Source of the DNA: Niveispirillum sp943370215
GTDB lineage: Bacteria > Pseudomonadota > Alphaproteobacteria > Azospirillales > Azospirillaceae
DNA: 64,000 nt
Assembly (NCBI GenBank): GCA_943370215.1
Contig: CALRQC020000021.1
Span: forward strand, 37,566-101,565
Direction of reading: 5' to 3'
In this document: in pieces, positions 1-9,318 of the stretch
Position numbering within the stretch: position 1 is the first letter of the stretch
Layout of the letters: each line of letters begins with the position of its first letter
Position numbers and translations under genes: made by a program
The notes under the pieces: model-generated
Seen by the model: only the letters and a program-made list of their open reading frames with translations
Told to the model about the DNA's origin: nothing
Database searches by the model: none

Positions 1-201
1 GGCGACATTGCGGTTATCCTCGCCGGCCTGATTGGCGCAGCCCAGGATGACATCATCGATGGCGGCCGGATCGATCCCGGCCCGCGCCAGCAGTGCGCGC
101 AACGGAATGGCCGCCAGATCATCGGCCCGCACACCGGAAAGCGCGCCGGCATAACGGCCGATGGGGGTGCGCACGGCGTCGCAGATGAAGGCCTCACTCA
201 T
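1..201 (-). CDS. pcaF: beta-ketoadipyl-CoA thiolase, N-terminal part (runs off the window)
   Basis: The minus-strand reading frame starts with ATG at 201 and reads MSEAFICDAVRTPIGRYAGA, the typical N-terminus of thiolases of the PcaF/PaaJ group. It includes the GCANQAGEDNRN stretch that precedes the catalytic Cys loop. About 67 residues are visible; the rest lies left of position 1. The start overlaps the pcaJ stop by 4 bases (ATGA), so the two are translationally coupled. In the pathway this enzyme cleaves 3-oxoadipyl-CoA with CoA to succinyl-CoA and acetyl-CoA. The assignment to PcaF rather than a general acetyl-CoA acetyltransferase rests on the operon context. Confidence 0.85.
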   Translation of the reverse strand, partial: MSEAFICDAVRTPIGRYAGALSGVRADDLAAIPLRALLARAGIDPAAIDDVILGCANQAGEDNRNVA

Positions 202-845
202 GCTGTCAGCCTTTCAGTGAAGGACGCGGCCGTCCTGGCCCGTACCTCGTCCAGTGTCACACCGGGGGCCAGTTCCAGCAGGGTCAGGCCGCCCTTTTCC
301 TTGTCACAGGCAAAGACGCACAGGTCGGTGATGATCAGGTCCACCACCCCGGCGCCGGTCAGCGGCAGGGTGCAGTGTTCCAGCACCTTGGGTTCGTTGT
401 TCTTGCTGACATGCTCCAGCACAGCCACCACGCGGCGCACGCCGGACACCAGATCCATGGCCCCGCCCATGCCTTTCAGCATCTTGCCGGGAATGGTCCA
501 GTTGGCGATATCGCCATTGGCCGAAACTTCCATGGCGCCCAGCACGGTCAGATCGACATGGCCGCCCCGGATCATGGCGAAACTGTCGGCGCTGCTGAAA
601 AAGCTGGATGTCGGCAATTGGGTGATGGTCTGCTTGCCGGCATTGATCAGGTCGGGATCGACCTGATCGGGATAGGGGAACGGCCCCATGCCCAACATGC
701 CATTTTCCGATTGCAGCACGACATCGATGCCGGGCGGGATATGGTTGGCCACCAGGGTCGGGATGCCGATCCCCAGATTGACGTAAAACCCATCCTGCAA
801 TTCACGGGCGGCACGGGCCGCCATCTCGTCACGGGTCCAGGGCAT
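198..845 (-). CDS. pcaJ: 3-oxoadipate CoA-transferase subunit B
   Basis: This 215-residue protein is full length for the beta subunit of CoA-transferase family I. The segment LQSENGMLGMGPFP carries the SENG motif with the active-site glutamate that forms the CoA thioester. Together with the alpha subunit encoded just upstream it moves CoA from succinyl-CoA to 3-oxoadipate in the cytoplasm. It touches pcaI (stop and start share base 845) and overlaps pcaF by 4 bases. By sequence alone it could be an acetoacetate CoA-transferase (ScoB/AtoA); the neighbouring catA, catB and catC make the 3-oxoadipate role more likely. Confidence 0.88.
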   Translation of the reverse strand: MPWTRDEMAARAARELQDGFYVNLGIGIPTLVANHIPPGIDVVLQSENGMLGMGPFPYPDQVDPDLINAGKQTITQLPTSSFFSSADSFAMIRGGHVDLTVLGAMEVSANGDIANWTIPGKMLKGMGGAMDLVSGVRRVVAVLEHVSKNNEPKVLEHCTLPLTGAGVVDLIITDLCVFACDKEKGGLTLLELAPGVTLDEVRARTAASFTERLTA

Positions 846-1558
846 CAGGCTTCCTCCGGCCGCGGGCGGGTGGTCAGCTTTTCAATCCGCTTTTCATTGA
901 TGGTGGACAGCACGACCCGGTCGACATAGATGCCGGGCGTGTGCACATGGTCGGGATCGATGGCGCCCGCCGGCACAATCTCCTCCACCTCCGCCACCGT
1001 CACCTTGCCTGCCGTGGCCATGACGGGATTGAAATTGCGCGCTGTCTTGCGGAAGACCAGATTGCCCTCCGGATCGGCCTTCCAGGCCTTGACGATGGCA
1101 AGATCGGCGCGCAGCCAGGTTTCCCGCACATAACGCCGCCCCTCGAAAACCTCCACCGGTTTGCCCTCGGCCACCACGGTGCCGACGCCGGTGGGCGTGT
1201 AGAAGGCGGGAATGCCGGCCCCGCCGGCCCGGATACGCTCGGCCAGCGTGCCCTGCGGGTTCAGTTCCAATTGCAGTTCGCCCGACATATAGAGCTGCTC
1301 GAACAGCTTGTTCTCCCCCACATAGGAGGAGATCATCTTGGCGATCTGGCCATTATTCAGCAATTGCCAGAGGCCGAAACCATCCGCCCCGCAATTGTTG
1401 GAAATCACCGTCAGGTCGCGCACGCCGGCTTCAAGGATGACAGGGATCAGGCTTTCCGGATTGCCGGACAGGCCGAACCCGCCCGACATGATGGTCATGC
1501 CGTCAAACAGCAACCCGTCCAGCGCGGCGGCTGGTGAGGCATGGATCTTGCGGGACAT
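845..1558 (-). CDS. pcaI: 3-oxoadipate CoA-transferase subunit A
   Basis: This 237-residue alpha subunit of CoA-transferase family I shows the glycine-rich GGFGLSGNPESLI segment near residues 26-38 and ISNNCGADGFGLWQLL, both characteristic of PcaI/ScoA. It pairs with the downstream pcaJ product. It lies 51 bases downstream of catA on the same strand, which fits one catabolic transcript. The length is normal and no lesion is visible. Substrate choice (3-oxoadipate versus acetoacetate) is inferred from context. Confidence 0.88.
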   Translation of the reverse strand: MSRKIHASPAAALDGLLFDGMTIMSGGFGLSGNPESLIPVILEAGVRDLTVISNNCGADGFGLWQLLNNGQIAKMISSYVGENKLFEQLYMSGELQLELNPQGTLAERIRAGGAGIPAFYTPTGVGTVVAEGKPVEVFEGRRYVRETWLRADLAIVKAWKADPEGNLVFRKTARNFNPVMATAGKVTVAEVEEIVPAGAIDPDHVHTPGIYVDRVVLSTINEKRIEKLTTRPRPEEA

Positions 1559-1609
1559 TCCGCTCTCCTTCCCCGGCAGCCGGGGGGCTGCCGGGGCTGT
1601 GGCTATGGA

Positions 1610-2527
1610 TCAGGCGGCCTGGACACGGGCGCGGCTGGAAGCCGCGGCTTCCGTCGTGTCGCGGGCCGGCTGCAACACGAAATCGAAGGCGATTTCGGCA
1701 AAGGCACCCCGGATGCCATAGGCGTCGGCCCCGGCATCACGCCGCGTGACGGACGGGATCAGTTCGTCACGGGTGGCATAGGCGAAATCGTCGTGCAGAT
1801 AGGGATCGCCATCAATATTGATCTGCGTGGTCAGATGGCGCTGCCCCTCTGCCGAGACGAAGAAATGGATATGGGCGGGGCGGCAGCCATGGCGGCCAAT
1901 CCCCTGCAGGATCGCCTCCGTCGACCCGCCCGGCGGGCAGGCATAGCCCGACGGCACGATGGAGCTGAAGGCATAGCGCCCATCCGGCCCGGTCACAATG
2001 GTGCGCCGCAGGTTGAAGTCGCTCTGGCTTTTGTCAAAGAAGGAATAGTTGCCCAGCCGGTTGGCGTGCCAGACTTCCACCTTAGCCCCTTCGACGGGCT
2101 TTCCCGCCGTATCACGGACAATGCCATGCATCAGCAGGGTTTCGCCCTGTTCGCTGCCATCATCCAGCCGGGCAAAGCCGGTGGAAACCGGCGCACCGGC
2201 GACATAAAGCGGGCCTTCAATGGTGCGCGGCGTGCCACCGGCAATGCCGGCCGCCGCATCCTTGGCATCAGCCCGCATATCCAGAAAACGCTCAATGCCC
2301 AGCCCGGCGGCCCAGAGGCCGAATTCCCGCGAACCGGCAATGGCGAAATTCATCGCCGCCCAGAATTCATCGTCGCTGATGTCGAACTCATCAATGGTGG
2401 CGAACAGGTCGCCGACGATGCGACGGATGATCGCCTTTAGCCTTGCATCGCCCTGGGGCTGATCCTGGCCGCTCAACTTGTCCAGCAATGCCTGCACATC
2501 GGCCTGGTCCACGAAACGCTGGGTCAT
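1610..2527 (-). CDS. catA: catechol 1,2-dioxygenase (intradiol)
   Basis: This 305-residue non-haem Fe(III) dioxygenase opens catechol between its hydroxyl groups to give cis,cis-muconate. The expected iron ligands are visible: Tyr161 in GNYSFFD, Tyr195 in VPSGYACPP, and His219 and His221 in RPAHIHF. The N-terminal helical dimerisation domain precedes the catalytic domain, as in CatA but not in protocatechuate dioxygenase. It sits between catC and pcaI in one minus-strand operon. A hydroxyquinol 1,2-dioxygenase is the main alternative, but the adjacent muconate cycloisomerase and muconolactone isomerase favour catechol. Confidence 0.93.
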   Translation of the reverse strand: MTQRFVDQADVQALLDKLSGQDQPQGDARLKAIIRRIVGDLFATIDEFDISDDEFWAAMNFAIAGSREFGLWAAGLGIERFLDMRADAKDAAAGIAGGTPRTIEGPLYVAGAPVSTGFARLDDGSEQGETLLMHGIVRDTAGKPVEGAKVEVWHANRLGNYSFFDKSQSDFNLRRTIVTGPDGRYAFSSIVPSGYACPPGGSTEAILQGIGRHGCRPAHIHFFVSAEGQRHLTTQINIDGDPYLHDDFAYATRDELIPSVTRRDAGADAYGIRGAFAEIAFDFVLQPARDTTEAAASSRARVQAA

Positions 2528-2581
2528 CTTTCCTCTCCCTGGCGCGCTTGGGCGCTCTGCTTGATTGTGACGGAAACGGTA

Positions 2582-2872
2582 TCAACGCTCATCGGCATGG
2601 ATGGAGGACGGGTGCCGGCACAGTGCCGTCACCGTGATTTCCATGAAGGGGAAGAGCGGCAGCGTGCTTAAGATGTCGTGCAATTCCTGGGCGTCGGCCA
2701 CGTCGAAGATGCTGACATTGGCATAGTGCCCGGCGATCCGCCAAAGGTGGCGCCACTTGCCCTGCCGCTGAAGCTCCTGCGCGCGGGCGCGCTCCACCTG
2801 TTTCAATTCATCGGCGCGTTCGGGCGCCAGATCGTGCGGCAGGCGCACATCCATACGGACATGGAAAAGCAT
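2582..2872 (-). CDS. catC: muconolactone delta-isomerase
   Basis: This 96-residue protein has the normal size of the small ferredoxin-fold CatC family and begins MLFHVRMDVRLP. The later motifs GKWRHLWRIAGHYANVSIFDV and the C-terminal LPLFPFMEITVTALCRHPS are typical. It converts (+)-muconolactone to 3-oxoadipate enol-lactone, the step after CatB. It lies 14 bases downstream of catB. The gap between catC and catA (2528-2581) holds nothing else recognisable. Confidence 0.93.
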   Translation of the reverse strand: MLFHVRMDVRLPHDLAPERADELKQVERARAQELQRQGKWRHLWRIAGHYANVSIFDVADAQELHDILSTLPLFPFMEITVTALCRHPSSIHADER

Positions 2873-2886
2873 AAGGCCACCCCTGA

Positions 2887-4032
2887 TCAGGAAAGGATGT
2901 GGTGCCGCGGCCGTTCGGCGTCGCGGCGATGGAAGGACAGCTTGTCCTCATCCAGGCGGATACCCAGGCCGGGGCCGGTCGGCACCGTCAGGGCGAAATC
3001 AGCATAGGTCAGCGGCTCGGCCAGAATATCCTCCACCAGCAGCAGGGGGCCGAACAGTTCCGTCTGATAGGAGAGCTGCGGGAAGCAGGCGAACAGGTGC
3101 GCAGATGCCGCCGTCGCCACCCCGCCTTCCAGCATGGTGCCGCCATAGAGCCCGATCCCCGCCGCATCGGCGATGGCCCCGACGCGCGCCGCGCCGTAAA
3201 GCCCACCCGATTGCTGGATTTTCACCGAAAACACATCCGCCGCCGCCTCGGCCGCATGGGCAAAGGCGCTGGCGGGCCCGGTCAACCCTTCATCGGCCAT
3301 CACGGGCAGGGTGAAACGCTGCGACAGGCGCGCCATGGCGCCCCGCAAATGCCCCGCCACCGGCTGTTCCACCAGATCGCAACCGGCCTGTTCCAGCAGG
3401 GCCATGCCGCGGGCTGCGGTCGGTTCGTCCCAGGCCTGGTTGACATCCACCCGCACGCTGGCCCGGTCGCCCAGGGCGGCCTTGATGGCGGCGACATGGG
3501 CGGCATCAGCCGCCACGGCACGCTTGCCGATCTTCAGCTTGAAGATGTTGTGGCGGCGGGCGGCCAGCATCCGCTCCGCCTCCTCAATATCCTTGCCCGT
3601 ATCGCCGCTGGCCAGGGTCCAGGCCACCGGCAGGCTGTCGCGCCGCCGCCCGCCCAGCAGGTCCGACAGCGGCAGGCCGGCCCGGCGGGCGGCGGCATCC
3701 AGCAGGGCCGTTTCCACCGCGCATTTGGCGAAATGGTTACCGACCACCAGCTTGCCCACCAGATCCATCAGCAGCGCCGGCCGGGAAGCATCATGCCCCA
3801 GCAGCAGCGGCGCGATATAATGGTCAAGCGTCAGCTTGATGCCTTCCGGGCTTTCCGGACCATAGGACAGGCCACCGATGGTGGTCGCCTCCCCGATCCC
3901 TTCAACCCCATCCTGGGTGCGGATACGCACGATCACCAGGGTTTGCACCTGCATCGTCGCCATGGCCAGCACATGCGGGCGGATAGTGGGCAGGTCAACC
4001 AGACAGGTATCGATGGAGACGATCTTGGACAT
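2887..4032 (-). CDS. catB: muconate cycloisomerase
   Basis: This enolase-superfamily enzyme cyclises cis,cis-muconate to muconolactone. The 381-residue product starts MSKIVSIDTCLVDLP; this ATG at 4032 is preceded by a GGAAG ribosome-binding site and is preferred over an upstream in-frame start at 4068. The muconate-lactonising signature is present: the K-x-K pair in FKLKIGKR, the metal-binding Asp in DVNQAWDE, the Glu in VEQP and the Asp in ADEG. It is the first gene of the catB-catC-catA-pcaI-pcaJ-pcaF operon, divergent from catR. pcaD (enol-lactone hydrolase) is needed for the pathway but is not in the window. Confidence 0.93.
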   Translation of the reverse strand: MSKIVSIDTCLVDLPTIRPHVLAMATMQVQTLVIVRIRTQDGVEGIGEATTIGGLSYGPESPEGIKLTLDHYIAPLLLGHDASRPALLMDLVGKLVVGNHFAKCAVETALLDAAARRAGLPLSDLLGGRRRDSLPVAWTLASGDTGKDIEEAERMLAARRHNIFKLKIGKRAVAADAAHVAAIKAALGDRASVRVDVNQAWDEPTAARGMALLEQAGCDLVEQPVAGHLRGAMARLSQRFTLPVMADEGLTGPASAFAHAAEAAADVFSVKIQQSGGLYGAARVGAIADAAGIGLYGGTMLEGGVATAASAHLFACFPQLSYQTELFGPLLLVEDILAEPLTYADFALTVPTGPGLGIRLDEDKLSFHRRDAERPRHHILS

Positions 4033-4119
4033 GGCGCTTCCAGGGTTATTCCCGTTTCTTTCTTTCAAGACGGTAACGGTTGCCAGCCGCGCCTTGAAAG
4101 ACTATCTCGGTCCCTGATA

Positions 4120-4134
4120 ATACCTACAGGGTAT
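4120..4134. promoter_or_regulatory. CatR/BenM-type operator ATAC-N7-GTAT
   Basis: The sequence ATACCTACAGGGTAT fits the ATAC-N7-GTAT dyad known for BenM/CatM/CatR regulators. It lies in the 100-base gap between catB and catR, where such regulators bind to activate catB and repress themselves. The right half overlaps the first possible ATG of catR (4133). That arrangement allows direct autorepression, or means that translation really starts at the next ATG (4139). Confidence 0.75.
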
Positions 4135-5023
4135 GGAAATGATCGATCTCCGGCACCTGCGCTATTTTCTGGCCGTTGCAGCAGAACGCAATTTCACCCG
4201 TGCCGCCGACCGGCTGCATATGGCGCAGCCACCGTTGAGCCGGCAGATCCAGCAATTGGAGGCGGAACTGGGCATGGCCATGTTCGACCGCGACAGCCGG
4301 CCCCTGGCACTGACCCCGGCCGGGCAGATTTTCCACGAACAGGCCCAACTGGTGACACAGCGGATGGATGATCTGCGGCTGATGATGCGCCGGTTGCGGT
4401 CGAGCGAGAAGGTGCGCTTCACCGTCGGCTTTGTGCCGTCGGTGATCTATGGCCGGCTGCCCTCCGTCCTGCGCGATTTCCGCACCGCCCTGCCCAATAT
4501 CGACCTGCGGCTGGTGGAGATGATGAGTGTGGAGCAGATCAGCGCGTTGAAGAATGGGGAGATCGATATCGGCGTCGGCCGCATCCGCTTCGATGAACCG
4601 GCCCTGCGGCGTGAAGTGCTGCTGGAGGAACCGCTGGTCGCCGCCTTGCCGCAGGGCCATCCGGCGCTGGCACAGGACGGCCCGCTGGATCTGGCCGATC
4701 TGGCGCGCGACCCGGTGATCATCTATCCGCGCGAACTGCGCCCGTCCTACGCCGATCAGGTGCTGGCCCTGTTCCATGACCATGCGCTTTATCCCGGCTC
4801 CCACGCAGTGCGGGAGTTGCAGACGGCCATCGGCCTGGTGGCGGCGGAGGCCGGCATCTGCATTGTGCCGCAATCGGTGCAGCGGCTGGAAAGAAGGGAT
4901 GTCGCCTATCGGCCGCTGCGCCAGAAGGCGACATCCCCCATCATCATCAATTACCGCAAGGATGAAGCCTCACCCCTGGTGCAAACCTTCCGCAAGGTGA
5001 TGCAGGCCAATTACCAAACGTGA
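4133..5023 (+). CDS. catR: LysR-family regulator of catechol degradation
   Basis: This 296-residue LysR-type regulator has an N-terminal winged helix-turn-helix (LRHLRYFLAVAAERNFTRAA, then MAQPPLSRQIQQLE) and a periplasmic-binding-protein-like effector domain. It is transcribed away from the cat operon, the classic CatR arrangement; the expected inducer is cis,cis-muconate. A start at 4139 (MIDLRHLRYF) is equally possible, because the ATG at 4133 lies inside the operator. Effector and target are inferred from gene order. Confidence 0.88.
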   Translation: MEMIDLRHLRYFLAVAAERNFTRAADRLHMAQPPLSRQIQQLEAELGMAMFDRDSRPLALTPAGQIFHEQAQLVTQRMDDLRLMMRRLRSSEKVRFTVGFVPSVIYGRLPSVLRDFRTALPNIDLRLVEMMSVEQISALKNGEIDIGVGRIRFDEPALRREVLLEEPLVAALPQGHPALAQDGPLDLADLARDPVIIYPRELRPSYADQVLALFHDHALYPGSHAVRELQTAIGLVAAEAGICIVPQSVQRLERRDVAYRPLRQKATSPIIINYRKDEASPLVQTFRKVMQANYQT

Positions 5024-5056
5024 CCGGGTGCCAATCGGCGTTGGAAGTCCGGGTTC

Positions 5057-5077
5057 AGCCCGCCTCCGTAACGGGCT
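5057..5077. terminator. stem-loop between convergent catR and PepSY genes
   Basis: AGCCCG at 5057-5062 and CGGGCT at 5072-5077 form a perfect 6-bp stem with a 9-base loop in the short gap between two convergent genes. There is no clear run of T on either side, so it is a weak candidate for a bidirectional terminator. Confidence 0.35.
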
Positions 5078-6496
5078 TCATCCCCACCGCCGGTGTGCGG
5101 ATCGCATCAGCCACAATGCCACCCCCAGCAGGCTGAGATCGGTTAGAAGCACCGGTGCCTGGGCGGCCCCGACCCAAGGTAACAACCAATGCCGCCCCAC
5201 GATCAACAGCAGATAGGCCACCGCTATTCCCCAGATCAGCAACGGATGGCACAACCATCCGGCCCAGCGCGTCAAATTGACTGTTACGACGGCCAGGGTG
5301 ACAAGGCCCAGCATGTTCCAGGGCGTGTGACCGGCAAACAGGTTGCCGCCCAGCAGCACCAAGGGTAAAGCCACATAAAGCTGATTGTTCGCCCGGTAGA
5401 GACGGTGGGACAGGCTGTCGGCCCCGCCCACGTTGCTGCGCAACCACAGCAATTTCATTCCGCTGTCGATGACCCACAGACATAGCAGGCTCAGCAGGAT
5501 ATAGGCGAACAGCACACCAGCACCGCCGAAGCGAGCGTAATGGATGGGGCGCAACGCACTTTCCATTACGCCCCATGCACCACCGGCCGGGCTCGTCTGG
5601 ACCAGACGGGCCGGACCGCCGGCAAGATCGCACACGGCCCGGACACTGCCCCCGCCTTCACCCCACCATTCCAGGCTGCGCAGGCGCTGAAGCCGCACCT
5701 CCACCCGCTCCCCTGTGCGACTGATCCCGGCAAAACGCGTATCCGGTGCAGCGACCAGGGCCTGGGCGACGCAGGCGTCCAGCCATGTCGGCGGCAAGGC
5801 TGCCCCATTGACGGGTTTTTCCAGCTTTTCCCTGACGCCCCCCAGAAATTGGGCAATCGGGGGCGTGACGATCTTCAAACCAAGTATGGCCCCGGTCAGC
5901 GCCATCAGCAGCAGGAAAGGCGTCAGCCACAGGCCAATGCGCTTGTGGCTTTCGCTGAGGTCCAGCAACGGCGAACTCTGCCGCCAGCGCCAGGCATCGC
6001 GGAGCTGTTTGCCATGGATGAACAGGCCCGTCGCCACCAGGATACTGATCAGCGCCCCTGCCAGCCCCATGGCCAGCCGTCCCCAGGGTTTGGGCAATAA
6101 CAGGTCGGTATGGATGCGCCGGAACAAACCGTCGGCAGCCAGATTGTTCCAGGGCTGCCGCAGGCCCGTTGCAGAATTGACCATCAATACCTGCGGCGGC
6201 TCACCGTCGGCAACGGGGCCGGCATAGACATGAAAGGGTCTCAGGGGGGTAGGCGCCACCAGATTCCAGTTATCCCCGGCCGGGCGGCCCTGCAGGGCGA
6301 AATCCAGCACCGCCGACGGGGCGGCGGCCGACAGGGTGAAGGCCGTCGCCACATCAGCCCGCAGCCAGGGCCGCGCCATATCAGCATAGAGTGAAAGGAT
6401 GCCGGTCCAGACTGACCAGGAAATCAACAGCAGGAAGATCAGGCTGACGGCGCTATGGATGACCAGCAGCCGCTTGGCAATTTCCTTCCGGGTCAT
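5078..6496 (-). CDS. PepSY-domain membrane protein of an iron-uptake locus
   Basis: This 472-residue inner-membrane protein belongs to the PepSY-associated TM helix family. It begins MTRKEIAKRLLVIHSAVSLIFLLLI with an early membrane helix; further hydrophobic segments follow near GLAGALISILVATGLFIHG, IGLWLTPFLLLMALTGAILG and a run of C-terminal helices. The start at 6496 overlaps the upstream small gene by 4 bases. Members next to TonB siderophore receptors are thought to act in reduction or handling of ferric siderophores. That role is inferred from family and neighbourhood. Confidence 0.75.
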   Translation of the reverse strand: MTRKEIAKRLLVIHSAVSLIFLLLISWSVWTGILSLYADMARPWLRADVATAFTLSAAAPSAVLDFALQGRPAGDNWNLVAPTPLRPFHVYAGPVADGEPPQVLMVNSATGLRQPWNNLAADGLFRRIHTDLLLPKPWGRLAMGLAGALISILVATGLFIHGKQLRDAWRWRQSSPLLDLSESHKRIGLWLTPFLLLMALTGAILGLKIVTPPIAQFLGGVREKLEKPVNGAALPPTWLDACVAQALVAAPDTRFAGISRTGERVEVRLQRLRSLEWWGEGGGSVRAVCDLAGGPARLVQTSPAGGAWGVMESALRPIHYARFGGAGVLFAYILLSLLCLWVIDSGMKLLWLRSNVGGADSLSHRLYRANNQLYVALPLVLLGGNLFAGHTPWNMLGLVTLAVVTVNLTRWAGWLCHPLLIWGIAVAYLLLIVGRHWLLPWVGAAQAPVLLTDLSLLGVALWLMRSAHRRWG

Positions 6497-6690
6497 TGAT
6501 CTTTTTCCTTCGCCGTTTGCCACAGCGCGACGAACAGCAGCACGATCCAGCCCAGGTTCCCGCTGAACAACACAGCGAAGCCCAACATATCCCCCTGCAG
6601 CCCCATTGCCCGCAGCAGCAGTACCGCCAGCGCAATGCAAACGGGCAGGCCCACCACCAGGGTGAGCAGGGTGACGATCAGCGTGCGCAT
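6493..6690 (-). CDS. small membrane protein, 65 aa
   Basis: The reading frame MRTLIVTLLTLVVGLPVCIA encodes two predicted transmembrane segments and a charged tail ending AKEKDQ. It starts at 6690, sharing TGATG with the stop of the preceding gene, and overlaps the following PepSY gene. This tight coupling argues that it is a real part of the receptor-PepSY operon. No function is recognised; similar short proteins often accompany PepSY siderophore-uptake proteins. Confidence 0.65.
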   Translation of the reverse strand: MRTLIVTLLTLVVGLPVCIALAVLLLRAMGLQGDMLGFAVLFSGNLGWIVLLFVALWQTAKEKDQ

Positions 6691-6863
6691 CAGGGGCGTT
6701 TCCCGCGATGGAACCAACTGAGCATCGGGCCACCGATACCCACCAGGAACAAGGCCATGATGATGCCGGGTCCAACGCCCAGTTGCGCAATGGCACCGAC
6801 GCCGGCCACCAGCACGAACAGCGCCAGCAGACACCAGGCGCGCTGTGGATCGCGTGCAATCAT
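6690..6863 (-). CDS. very small membrane protein, 57 aa
   Basis: Reading the minus strand from ATG at 6863 gives MIARDPQRAWCLLALFVLVA followed by a second hydrophobic stretch and a basic end FHRGKRP. It lies 3 bases after the TonB receptor stop and overlaps the next small gene by one base, which supports it as a coupled gene despite its size. Two membrane helices are likely. No family is recognised. Confidence 0.6.
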   Translation of the reverse strand: MIARDPQRAWCLLALFVLVAGVGAIAQLGVGPGIIMALFLVGIGGPMLSWFHRGKRP

Positions 6864-6866
6864 GCC

Positions 6867-9264
6867 TTAAAACTCCGCAGCCAGACCGGCAAACACCGTG
6901 CGTGGCGCCCCCACGGAGATGCGGTAAGTGCCGCCGGAGGCGGTGTAATAGCGCTCGTCCCACAGGTTCTTGACGCCGCCGGTCAGGCGTATCTGCCGCC
7001 CCGGGCCCAGCGGCAGATAATACCAGGCGGTCGCATCGGCCACGATATAGTCGCCAATGGAGAAACTATGTTGAATATCGCCATAGCGCTTGGACACATA
7101 GACAGCCCCCAGCCCAAGGCCGAGACCGCGCAGAGGGCTATCCTCGTCCTTGACCTCATAGCTGACATAGGCGTTGGCGTTGTAGCGCGGCACGTTGGTC
7201 GGCAACATGCCATTGGTTGCGGCATCACGGCTGACGACTTCCGCGTCGGCATGGCCGAAGCCGGCGCGCACGTTCAACCCGCGCATCGGGGAGCCGATAA
7301 CCGCCAGTTCCATACCGCGTGATGTCTGTCCGCCCGACAGGTAGGCGATGCCGTTGGCGACCTCCACCATATTGCTCTGCCGAATGTCGAAATAGGCGGC
7401 CGTGAGCAGCAGCCGATTGCCGAACAGGGACTTCTTCGCCCCCGCCTCATACATGCGGCCTTCCTGCGCCGGGAAAAGCTGGGTGCTGTTCTCGTAGAAA
7501 TTCTGCGGCTGGAACGTGTCTGAATAGTTGGCGTAAAGCGTCCAGCTTTCCTCCGGCTTATAGGTCAGCGCCCCGGATTTGGTGAATTTGTAACTGGTGG
7601 GATAGGAGAAGGCCGAACGCCCGCCGCTGCCGACAATGGCCTGGTTGGCGAAGTTGCCCTTATAAGCCTCCCGCCGTGCGCCCCGGGGTCAGGGTCAGGG
7701 GGGCGGCCAGTTGGATATCGGCCTGAACGTAAGGCCCCCAATCTTCCTGTTTCACGGATCGTCGCGTGCGCTGCACCGGCATCGCACCGTTATTCACCAA
7801 TTTGTCCGACTGCGGATCAAAGGCGGTGCCAAAGCTCTGGTTGGCACCGACATAATTGATCCAGCTTTCCGACTGACGACGATATTCCACACCGAATACC
7901 AGCTTGTAGGGCAGCACCAGCTCTCCCTGTCCGCGCATCTGCAGCCGCCCGAACCGCGTTTCCAGATCACGATCGTCATTGCCTTCCACCCGTCGCACCA
8001 ACCTTCCGTTGGTGGCGACAGAGCGCACCTCGGTATGGATCTCGTCGGTTTTTTCGGTGTTGGAGAGCAGCTTGACCTCCATCTGCCAGTCCGGCGTCAC
8101 CGGTATCGCCAGATCGGCGGAGGCCAGATCATAGCGGGAATCGCGTCTGGCAAAGGCGGGATCAAGACGGGTGGAGCGGGCCAGGGCCGGCACTTGGCGC
8201 AAGGTGCTGCTGCCATCTACGGGCAGGGTAATGAAACCACGGTCCAGCGGCCTGTCATCATTCCCATGTTCATAGGTGATGTTGGCGGTGGCGCCGCTTT
8301 CGCCAAACCAGCTAAGGCTGCCATTGGCGAAGCTGCGTTTGGTCTTGGAATCGTTGCGGAACGTGTGGCCATTCTCGTAGCTGCCGGTCAGACGGTAGGC
8401 AAAGCGATCATCGGCGAAGCCGCCGGTGATATCGGCGTAGGCCTGCCGCTCCCCCTGGTTTCCGGTATTCAGTTCGATATGGCGGTATTCCTGCAATTGC
8501 GGTTTCTTGGTGATGATATTGACCAGCCCGCCCGGCGTCATCTGACCGATATCGGCGGTCGGACCTTTCAGGAACTCCACACTGGCAACGGTGCTGGGAT
8601 CGACGATGCTGTTGGTCTTCAGGCGCACACCGTCGCGGTAGACATCATCACGGCGGCGGAAGCCCCGGATGATATAGTCCTCCCGCGTGCCGCCATAGCC
8701 ATCATTGTTCACCACATTGGCGGAGTACCGGTAAATCTCGCTCAATTCCCGGATATGCTGGTCTCGCAGCACCTGCTCCGGGATCGCATCCACCGAACGG
8801 GGCGTATCCAGAATATCCTTTTCAATACGGCTGCCGGCCTGGGGCTTACGGCTGACATAGCGTGATTCCGGTGTGCCGATCACCACGATCTCAATATCGC
8901 CCTCCGGGGCTACACTGGCAGCAGCGGCCTGCCCGGTAATGATGAAGCCACCGGCTCCGTCGGCTCTGGCTTGCCGTTCACTGCCCGCCAGCAGCCGGTT
9001 GAGCGCATCCGCCACGCTGTAGCGACCCTTCAGACCTTCGGTATGGTCGTTGCGAACCAGATCGGGATCAACCGTCACCATCACGCCGGCCTGACGTCCC
9101 AGCCGGGCAATCGCCGCCCCCAGGGAGCCGGCGGGAATATCAAACTCCGCCGCCGGCCCGGCCACCGCCCCATCGGCCCCGGCGGCGGACGGCACGGTGG
9201 CGACCAGGGGCATCAGGGCGACAGCCCCAAGCAGGGCGGCTTTACAAAAACTGGTCATCAGCAT
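6867..9264 (-). pseudogene. FecA-type TonB-dependent siderophore receptor, broken by a frameshift
   Basis: The gene starts at 9264 (MTSFCKAALLGAVALM, AAGGA-type ribosome-binding site) with a signal peptide. It continues with a secretin/TonB short N-terminal (STN) domain used for signalling to FecR, a plug domain (DTPRSVDAIPEQVLRDQ, SVEFLKGPTADIGQMTPGG) and beta-barrel strands. The first frame ends at 7660 after LAAPLTLTPG. A second frame resumes immediately (GARREAYKGNFANQ) and runs to 6867 with the barrel C-terminus ending FAGLAAEF. The two parts join without loss at a CCCCGGGG run near 7675-7690, so a one-base indel or a sequencing error in this homopolymer explains the break. Iron-siderophore import is inferred. 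Confidence 0.8.
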
Positions 9265-9318
9265 CGTCCTTGAAATGATCCCTTCCAACAGGGGGGACGG
9301 ACGAGCCGGAAAAACAGC

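Noticed and set aside
7711..8865. 384-residue plus-strand frame opposite the TonB receptor
   Set aside because: His/Gly-rich antisense product with no domain, opposite clear plug and barrel motifs.
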